Shown here piece after piece: positions 56,730 through 64,000 of a stretch of DNA of 64,000 nucleotides. The notes under the pieces were generated by a model, which saw nothing but the letters and a program-made list of their open reading frames with translations, was not told the origin of the DNA and ran no database searches. Position 1 is the stretch's first letter; the number at the start of each line of letters is the position of its first letter. The stretch lies in assembly GCF_958979055.1 (NCBI RefSeq), contig NC_084886.1, forward strand, positions 11,394,654 through 11,458,653, read 5' to 3'. The position numbers and the translations under genes were made by a program. The DNA comes from Alnus glutinosa. Taxonomy: Eukaryota > Streptophyta > Magnoliopsida > Fagales > Betulaceae.

Positions 56730-59334
56730 ATGGGGCAGCAATCTCTGATCTACAGCTTCGTGGCTCGGGGCACTGTGATTCTGGCTGAGTACACGGAGTT
56801 CACAGGAAATTTCACCGGCATCGCCTCCCAATGCCTCCAGAAGCTCCCGGCTTCCAACAACAAGTTCACCTACAACTGCGACGGCCACACCTTCAATTTC
56901 CTCGTCGAAGACGGCTTTAGTATGTCTCATCTATATTTATTTGATCTCTATGTTATTCATTTTCATCAACTCTCTCATCGGCACCTAATTTTGATCTAGA
57001 TCTCGGTTTCTTAGATTCGCTGGTTTTGTTGACTTTTTTTTCGTCAGGATCTGTGTATTTGACCATTCGACTGTGCCTTATATATATATACACACACACA
57101 CGCATATGTCTATCTACATATATGCATACGCGTGTGAGTTTATGTGCGTTTGAATCATGAAGGTTTCGATTATGTGGAATTGTTTCTTGATTTGTGAGAT
57201 TTCGATTTTGTTCTGGATGAAATATGGTTGATCTTTTGATGAATGTTTTGGCGTGGAAGAGAGAGGATCGCGCATAGGTATAAAGTTATACTTTGTTTGG
57301 CCTTCGAGAAAATCGAGGAAGAGAAGAATTCAGATTTGTATTTTTGTCATTTATGGAAGCTGGGTTAAATACTTAAATTGATTGTCTAACTGAATATTAA
57401 TACAAGATAATACTTTCTTTAGTCAGAATCTCGAGCCATAGGTTATTTTTTCCCATATCTCTTATGATGTTTTAATTCCTCACCTTTTGTCTTGCCTTTT
57501 GAGATTGGTAAGAAGGGAAGAAGCAGGGGGAAGTGCTTCGGGTTGCAGATCTAGTATTTTGGAGTGGAACTGTACTTTCTTTTGCTATTATGTCATGAGA
57601 ATTTGAATTTGATCACATTTTTTTGTTTGATGAGTAAGACTAATATCATTAACACATTTCTCACTCATATAATGTCAATTATACCTGGCTGTATACACCA
57701 AACCTCTTTGTCAAATGTAGGCATCCATGTCGCACATGTGACATGATGCTGACATTCTGAAGTGTGTTGTAAGCCGTTCCAGAGTATGGGATGGAGGTTA
57801 CACTTTTACTTTTTCGCTCCTATCTAAATGTTTCAAAATTGCTTTATGTTTATGAGAATGCTGCTGTTTGCTTTGGGTCTATGACTTTATCAATGTGGTG
57901 GCGTCTTTTAAGAACTTCTCACTGAGAATTCATTGAAAGATAACGAGGAGTTAGAGTAAGATGTTGCATAATATTAGCTGCAGAGTTTCCTACTTCACCT
58001 TCTCATAAGAGTTGGTGCGTAAATAAATCAAAAAGTAAACACAAATTTCTAAACTGAGTTTCTATGATGCTAATACTTAACAAATTGCATGTTCACTCTT
58101 TCTTGTTTTTTTCTCTTATCTTTTTTCTTTTTCTTTTTCTTTTTGAGTTGTTGCAGCTGCCTTTCTTGTTATAATAAAAATGAGGAAAGGATTGTTAGAT
58201 CATCTGATTGTATCAAAGCAGTGTACTGTGTACAAAATAAAGTTAAATGCTTTGTTGGTTTTAATCCCCAGGTATAACGTATGATTTTGTATTTTTACCC
58301 TGCTGCTTTATTTTGGATGCTGCAGCCTTTTGTGTAGTTGCTGTTGAATCTGCAGGCAGACAGCTTCCCATTGCCTTGTTGGAGCGAGTTAAGGAAGATT
58401 TCAACAAGAGATATGGTGGAGGGAAAGCTGGGACTGCCATTGCCAATGGCCTGAATAAAGAGTTTGGGTATCTATCATCCTTTCTTACATTTCATGGAGA
58501 TGTAACTTTGTTTCTTCCTAGAGTATTTGACTCTTCGGTCCATATTATAGGCCCAAACTGAAGGAGCACATGCAGTATTGTGTGGATCATCCTGAAGAGA
58601 TAAGCAAGCTTGCGAAAGTGAAGGCTCAGGTTTCTGAAGTCAAGGGTGTTATGATGGAAAATATTGAGAAGGTATGGTGCTGCTGGTAGCACTTGTAATG
58701 TTATAATGTAATTTGGAAGTCAAAATTTACTGAAGACATAGGCTGCATTTGCTTGCATGTTTTGTTAAACTATGTTATTGGTAATTGGTATAAAATATCA
58801 GGCATTAATGTTAAGAAATTGACGTGTGCCTTCTTTCCCTTTTTTATGTTCCATTTTTTTTATTATTATTTTATTTAAAATGCTTCATGTTCTGATTAAG
58901 GAAATTCATCTGTCGTGCACAGGTTCTTGACCGTGGTGAGAAGATTGAACTGCTGGTGGATAAAACAGAGAACCTTCGCTCGCAGGTTAGTACTGGAAAA
59001 TCTTTTAATAGTCAGATAGGCTCTTGCGGAATCTGTATTTGTTTTAGTTCTCATTCTTTATTTCTTTCCAGTTTTGCATAGTGTCTTCTCCTCCCTGATT
59101 TGTTGATATTGCATTACCTGATCCTAACAGTTGGATAAATACTTTGTTGGATGTATGGTTTGATGTATTTTTACTGATTCTACATTACAGGCACAAGATT
59201 TTAGGCAGCAGGGAACTAAGATGAGAAGAAAGATGTGGCTCCAGAATATGAAGATCAAATTGATTGTTTTGGCTATTATCATTGCGTTGATTCTTATCAT
59301 TGTTTTGTCTGTTTGCCATGGCTTCAATTGTTAA
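56730..59334 (+). CDS. Vesicle-associated membrane protein, VAMP72 group (R-SNARE)
   Basis: Five exons, 56730-56919, 58326-58467, 58551-58671, 58923-58985 and 59191-59334, give 219 aa, the same length as Arabidopsis VAMP721/722. Residues 1-~120 are a longin domain ([36 protein letters not shown]). Residues ~127-187 are the SNARE helix with the central arginine at about 155 ([18 protein letters not shown]). A tail anchor follows ([20 protein letters not shown]) ending CHGFNC. It should sit on secretory vesicles and pair with plasma-membrane Qa/Qb/Qc SNAREs in exocytosis and cell-plate formation. Whether it is the VAMP721/722 or 726 member needs a tree. The start ATG gives the canonical longin start. 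Confidence 0.96.
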
Positions 59335-60393
59335 ATTGACTTGGAACTTCCTGGACACTTCCCTGCCGGCATTCTGATTTGGATTGTCTTGGTAGATTTT
59401 TTTCCACCTTGCAGATCCTTTCCCTTGGGTTTTTGATCTTTTAGGTTATACCTGTCCCCCTTCTGATAGCTTTATAGGTTTGGGGAGCATTTGTATTCTG
59501 GATTGCTTGTATAGTTGATGTGCTTCAGCTCCTGCTGGTAGATAAATTTTCTCTATGTTCTATGTTGTGGATTTTTTCGTTTAAGATGTAATGGGGGAAC
59601 ACTTGCCTGCATATTACTGTCCTTTTGGAATGCTATCTCAATCTGTCATAAATTTTCTTTGTATAATTTCTTCTTCTGATGTTTTTGGGGGATATGCAGT
59701 GGTGTTGGATGAGCTCTTTTAAGTTAACCAATATAATCTTATTATTACGTTAATGTGGCGCTTGGTTCGTGGCATCTAACATTTTCCCGGCATCCACATT
59801 CTCAGGAATGTGATGCCTAGAAATTGGATTCCCAAGAATGACTAGTTCCACATTTTGAAGTGATTAAGAATCTGATACGATTATCGGGGATGTGAGATTC
59901 TCATGTTTGGTTTACTTCTAGACGTCTTATAATTTATTCTTCCCAAAATATCCTTTGATTTTTCTCTTTGATTGCATAATTGATGCAAAAGTTTAAAAAT
60001 TAAACGAAAAATAACGGAAGAAAAAATTATATATAAACCGTATTTTTTCTTTCATTTCCCAATTTCTAAATTGCATATACTATTTAATTTATTTTCTTTA
60101 TTTTTCATCCATAATCAAATAAAACCTGTTCATTTTCATTTTTTGTGGAATAGAATAGTTCCTCACTTGTTATACAGATTTTACGCTCATTTTTCGTTTT
60201 TGGTGGAATAAAATTGTTTCACTTTTGTATGTAAATATTACATATGGTCACAATCAAACCCAAAAAATAACATTAAAAAAATACAATGTCAGCAACAGTT
60301 ATTTCTTGTGGGGGCATGATTTTGTAACCCACCTATGTTTTATTATCATTTTTGCACCCATTGAGACAATAACGAAGAAAGGTATAGTTATTG
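59335..60393. other. VAMP72 3' flank, no further gene seen
   Basis: It contains the 3' UTR (probably ending before about 59700) and AT-rich sequence. The last 16 bases (60378-60393) are one copy of the LINE target duplication. Confidence 0.5.
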
Positions 60394-61234
60394 GAGAGGT
60401 TGATCAGCCTATTTGAAATTGTAAGCAAGGGTCCTATGTTTGCTCAGCTACTTGGGAAGCAATTAGGCAAAAAGAGTGTGAAGTTCAATGGTGGCAGATT
60501 GTTTGGCATTCAGTAGCTATTCCTAAGCAAGCTTTTATGTTGTGGCTTGTTTTTAAAGATGCTATGATTACTAGAAGTAAATTGTGGAAATGGGGCTTTA
60601 TGGGTAATTGTCTTTGCCCTTTTTGTCGAGGCTGTTTGGAATCTAGAGAGCACTTATTCTTTGAGTGTGGTTTCAGTTTTCGTATTTGGAGGAATCTTTT
60701 ATCTCTTTGTTTGGTGACTGGGCCAAAAAGATCTTGGGAAGACATTGAAAAATGGTGTATAGTTGAGCTGAGAAATGATAGTTTGTGGAGTAGATTGTGC
60801 ATTTTAAGTCTGGGTGCTGCTGTATATAATTTGTGGAAACATAGAAATGATATTCTACATGGTAATGCTCTTATCTCTGAAGAGAGAATTTTTACTAAGA
60901 TCAAGTGGGAGATCCGGGTTCGTGTCATTGCCAAGGGTCCTTATAAACGTTCATCTTTGAATCTTCGTCTTGCTGATTTGTGGAATCTTCATGGCATTTT
61001 TTTGTAGTTAGCTGCTTGTTTTTGATTTCTACAGGTTTGAGGATGTATTTGTTGAGTGGTTTGTTTGAGGCCTGATGGTTTTGGGCGTGTTCTTTGTCTG
61101 TTGTGTAGTTTGTTAGTTTGTGGTAGGGATTATGGGTTGTTTGATCCTTTTGCTCTGTGATTAGTTTGTACCTTTAGGTGTGATTCTTTGGTGTTTGGAT
61201 TTATAAAGTTTTTGATTCATCCAAAAAAAAAAAA
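60394..61234 (+). mobile_element. 5'-truncated L1-type LINE with target-site duplication
   Basis: The element ends in a 12-base A tract (61223-61234) and is flanked by GGTATAGTTATTG at 60381-60393 and 61235-61247; with the adjoining A's the match is 16 bases. Only the last ~840 bases of the LINE were copied, as is common for target-primed insertion. Confidence 0.93.
60420..61007 (+). pseudogene. LINE ORF2 C-terminus, zf-RVT domain
   Basis: The frame is open through the Cys/His-rich reverse-transcriptase-associated domain: IPKQAFMLWLVFKDAMITR, then CPFCRGCLESREHLFFEC and FRIW, ending LWNLHGIFL. This is the 3' end of an L1 ORF2. It lacks endonuclease and polymerase and has no function alone. 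Confidence 0.85.
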
Positions 61235-61247
61235 GGTATAGTTATTG

Positions 61248-62346
61248 TCAAATCTACATAGCCGACCAAGGAATCGTCTAACTTTATCTTTTGAAGCAGA
61301 GGTAATTAGTTCTGAGTCTCCTATTTGGACCAAAAAATACTTATATATATATATATATATATATGTAAGCTAGAGGATGGTTGAAAAAGTTGGAATGTGT
61401 CCCATGAGATTGTATTTTGGTTTAGCATTTCATTAGAATTTCGCCGGTCCGTGTGTTACACAGCAGTAACATGTGAGAATGAATTCTTTCAATGAAAAAT
61501 GTTTAGAAAATTAATGTGATTTTGTTTGCTTAATAAAAAACCAAATATATTTTGGCAAATCTAATATTTTGTCTCCATTTTCCTTCTTAAATTTCTTCTA
61601 TTTGATTTATGACGTTTGCGTTTGTTCTCTTAGTCAAAATTTAATCTTTTGCTCTGCCTGAATAATTTGTCCAGTCCATAGATTGAATGTGCAAGGAGAA
61701 AGTTTGATCAACTTAGTCCACGCTTTCATTATAACTTCGCACAACACAAAGGTTTCTCCTATGAAGCTAAAAATGGTCTACGATTTCGTCTCCATCATAC
61801 GGTGGTCACAACTCTTCAATTTTCTCTAGTGCCATTCTTCACACTAGTGACCCGTCATGGGTGGCCATCCCACATCAGCCACATAATTTTCTTTTAAAAG
61901 AAAAATGGAAACAAGAGTCAAGCACCCCCAAAAAGTTTTTCCCAAAATTGTGAGCTCCTCCCTCTCCTCCTTCCCCCCACCGTGCTCCTCTCAAGTGACA
62001 AAGCGTATCATGTAATGATAATCATTGACTGAGTTGAGATTAGACCATTCTAGTCATGGTCAGATTTAGAAGGCATTGCAGAGCTTTAACGCCTTGCTGT
62101 CCTTTGCGCGATAAGACAAAAGGTCGTTAACTTCGTGAACAAGATAAAAAAGTTGTGATTCGGAGTCTAGCTCGTCCATAATGCGTTGGAGCTCTTCGAA
62201 GGTGGACCCGAGCGATCCGAGGACAGCACCTCCTCTTGCCATCATTGACGTTAAAAAAAATATCAGTGTAAAGAGTAGTATTACTCTATTAGCAATTTTT
62301 TCAAAACAATGGCTTTATTTGACAACATTTTTTCTTTCTTCCTTGT

Positions 62347-62383
<37 letters not shown>

Positions 62384-62545
62384 CAAACAAAAACATTAAC
62401 AAACAACCAAAAACATAAAATACTCAAAACTACTTTAACCTATATGTCACATCAAAACATTTTTTTTTAAAAAAAAAAAAGGAAAAAAAAAAAACCCTCT
62501 TAACATCTCAAAACTAGATAACATGCATTTGTGTCCCGACTGCCT
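61248..62545. other. Intergenic, no gene seen
   Basis: AT-rich sequence with a (TA)n tract at about 61342-61364 and a T run at about 62349-62383. Several short open frames have no recognisable content. Confidence 0.5.
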
Positions 62546-62669
62546 CTCATCTATTAAAGCCTTAAAGGCATCAATAATGAAAAATTGACAACTGTAAAAA
62601 TTAATATCTCATCTATTAAAGCCTTAAAGGCATCAATAATGAAAAATTGACAACTGTAAAAATTAATAA
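62546..62669. repeat. Exact tandem duplication, 62-bp unit
   Basis: CTCATCTATTAAAGCC...GTAAAAATTAATAT occurs twice head to tail (62546-62607 and 62608-62669). Inside each unit is the palindrome GCCTTAAAGGC. Confidence 0.9.
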
Positions 62670-63101
62670 TGGTGGGATTGGTAACCAATTTAAGTCGTAT
62701 TTATCATATTTTTTTGGTCAACTTTTCTCACGTGCAAAAGCCTCCTCCTTGTAAGTCTCTCCACCTCCGTCGTGAGTACATAGGGAGGAGGGATGAACTT
62801 TGTCTCTTCCCTCCTCCCAGTCCCCCTTAGCTTTTTTTGTCTCTCTCTCTCTCTCTCTCTCTCTCTTTTCCCCCTGTTTTTTCTTTGGTTTACTTGCATA
62901 ATCTACGGCTCCACCCCCTCCCCACCACCACAAGATTGATTCTCCTCATCGACATATCCAGATCGATTTTTATCAGTCTCCAGTTGGTTGCCATTGCAAA
63001 AATCCTCAAGCAGTCTTGTCTCTTGGCTGGCATAAAAAATCACCTTTGCGGCTCATTTCTTGACTTTTAACCCAAAATATAGTGAATCGGACCATTTTTA
63101 A

Positions 63102-63362
63102 GAGCTTGTTTGGTAACCCAACCAAACAATTTCAATTTCCATTTCACTTCTCTCAAAAAAATCAAATAAAAAACATTCCAACTTTTTTACACTTTTTACA
63201 TCACATCAATAATTTTTTATTACTATTCAAATAAAAAAACTCACTACAAAACAAAACTTTTTCACTTTTCTATAAAATATTCTCAAATTCTATATCACAT
63301 CAATCATTTATTACTACTATTCAAATAAAACATCCATTTCCCACAACTTACCAAACAGCTCC
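63102..63362. mobile_element. Tourist-like MITE with TAA target duplication
   Basis: Inverted ends GAGCTTGTTTGGTAA and TTACCAAACAGCTC, flanked by TAA (63099-63101 and 63363-63365, with one extra C). It shares internal text with the MITE at 42817. Just upstream, at about 62841-62871, is a (CT)n tract. Confidence 0.7.
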
Positions 63363-63835
63363 TAATTGTACTTGTTTTCGGCACGTATTTTTGTTTCCTT
63401 GTAACCCCTTTCCCACATTGAATAAAAAGAAGGGAAAGCCGTATTTATCATGCCATCGTAGAACTAGTAAAAGACACAAGTCAGCCCCCGATGGCCCTTT
63501 ACAAAGAACGCCTAGAAGAAAATATACAGATGCTTTGGAATGAATACTCATATGCTACACTGGCCGTCTAGGAATGCTAAAAGTCATTCTTTTGTTATTT
63601 TTATGTCCTTTCAAGAATAATATAGCTTTTAAAATCACTAATGAGCTTGTGATTGATCACTACTAAATTTTGATCAAGTCTCAACGGTAATTTTAAAAAT
63701 CAAATTATTTTTTAAGGGACACAAAATTGACTTACAGAATTACTCTTGGCACCCCAAATCCAAGTGAATCAGTCCTGCAGGTCGTTTTCCTCGCAGACAA
63801 ACATTCACAAATGAAAGAGGTGAAAGAAGCTCAAA

Positions 63836-64000
63836 TCAACAAGCTAACTGGTCTCGAAATGGAGATATCTCTTCAAAGATGGGCAGTCTCCTTGTTCTGA
63901 TTGGGGCCCATTCGTTCATCAACTGTTCAAGCCCCTCTATGTAAGCATCTTCCATACTTGATCTTGAGAGGTTTGAAGATGATGGTGGAGATTGGTATTT
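63836..64000 (-). CDS. C-terminal exon of an unidentified protein
   Basis: The minus strand is open from the window edge for 54 codons to a TGA (63836-63838). The text looks like a genuine C-terminus and not chance: a Ser-rich start, then MEDAYIEGLEQLMNEWAPIR and LPIFEEISPFRDQLAC, mixed charged and aromatic residues and balanced codons. Whether the exon starts at or before the edge is not known. I do not recognise the family with confidence. Confidence 0.55.
   Translation of the reverse strand, partial: KYQSPPSSSNLSRSSMEDAYIEGLEQLMNEWAPIRTRRLPIFEEISPFRDQLAC

Overview
This window is nuclear DNA from a eudicot plant, probably a woody one. The evidence is spliced plant genes (F-box/PP2-B, CSLD1, CTF18, VAMP72), plant-type LTR retrotransposons, LINEs, MITEs and long microsatellites. 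The sequence alone does not fix the species. I see no operons, CRISPR arrays or tRNA/rRNA genes.

Layout. (1) 1-15.4 kb is a tandem pair of F-box/PP2-B genes broken up by transposons. An LTR element running in from the left edge ends inside exon 1 of copy 1, so only the rest of that copy is visible. A LINE follows copy 1, and a ~5 kb non-autonomous LTR element is nested in the LINE with a perfect target-site duplication. Copy 2 (12187-14688) is intact. (2) 15.8-26.5 kb is transposon-rich: a GC-rich island, a probable long LTR, a complete and very young gag-only LTR element of the same family as the left-edge one (18903-22320), and a cluster of foldback elements with GAGCACT-type ends and TTA/TAA target duplications. 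(3) 27.8-32.9 kb is an intact six-exon CSLD1 gene on the plus strand. (4) 33.8-54.8 kb is a 22-exon CTF18 gene on the minus strand, spread over 21 kb by intronic insertions: two TRIM elements, two very small SMART-like LTR elements, several MITEs, a 67-bp GA tract and a 26-bp C tract. (5) 56.7-59.3 kb is an intact five-exon VAMP72 R-SNARE gene on the plus strand. (6) 59.3-64 kb holds a 5'-truncated LINE with a clear target-site duplication, a MITE, simple repeats and, at the right edge, the last exon of an unidentified minus-strand gene.

The exons of all four spliced genes were joined by hand using GT/AG sites and codon phase, and every junction keeps frame. The resulting proteins are 273 aa (PP2-B), 1047 aa (CSLD1), 996 aa (CTF18) and 219 aa (VAMP72), close to family lengths. 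The four genes have separate jobs: SCF ubiquitin ligase adaptor, wall polysaccharide synthesis, sister-chromatid cohesion and clamp loading, and secretory vesicle fusion. Their order is informative: as I recall them, the Arabidopsis counterparts lie in two separate blocks (CSLD1 with VAMP722/723; CTF18 with VAMP721/726), so this window appears to keep the unsplit ancestral order.

The most interesting signals are the alternating hairpin array inside the gag-only LTR family, the retrotransposon that splits PP2-B copy 1, the nested LARD-in-LINE insertion, and the set of miniature LTR elements with readable target duplications in CTF18 introns.
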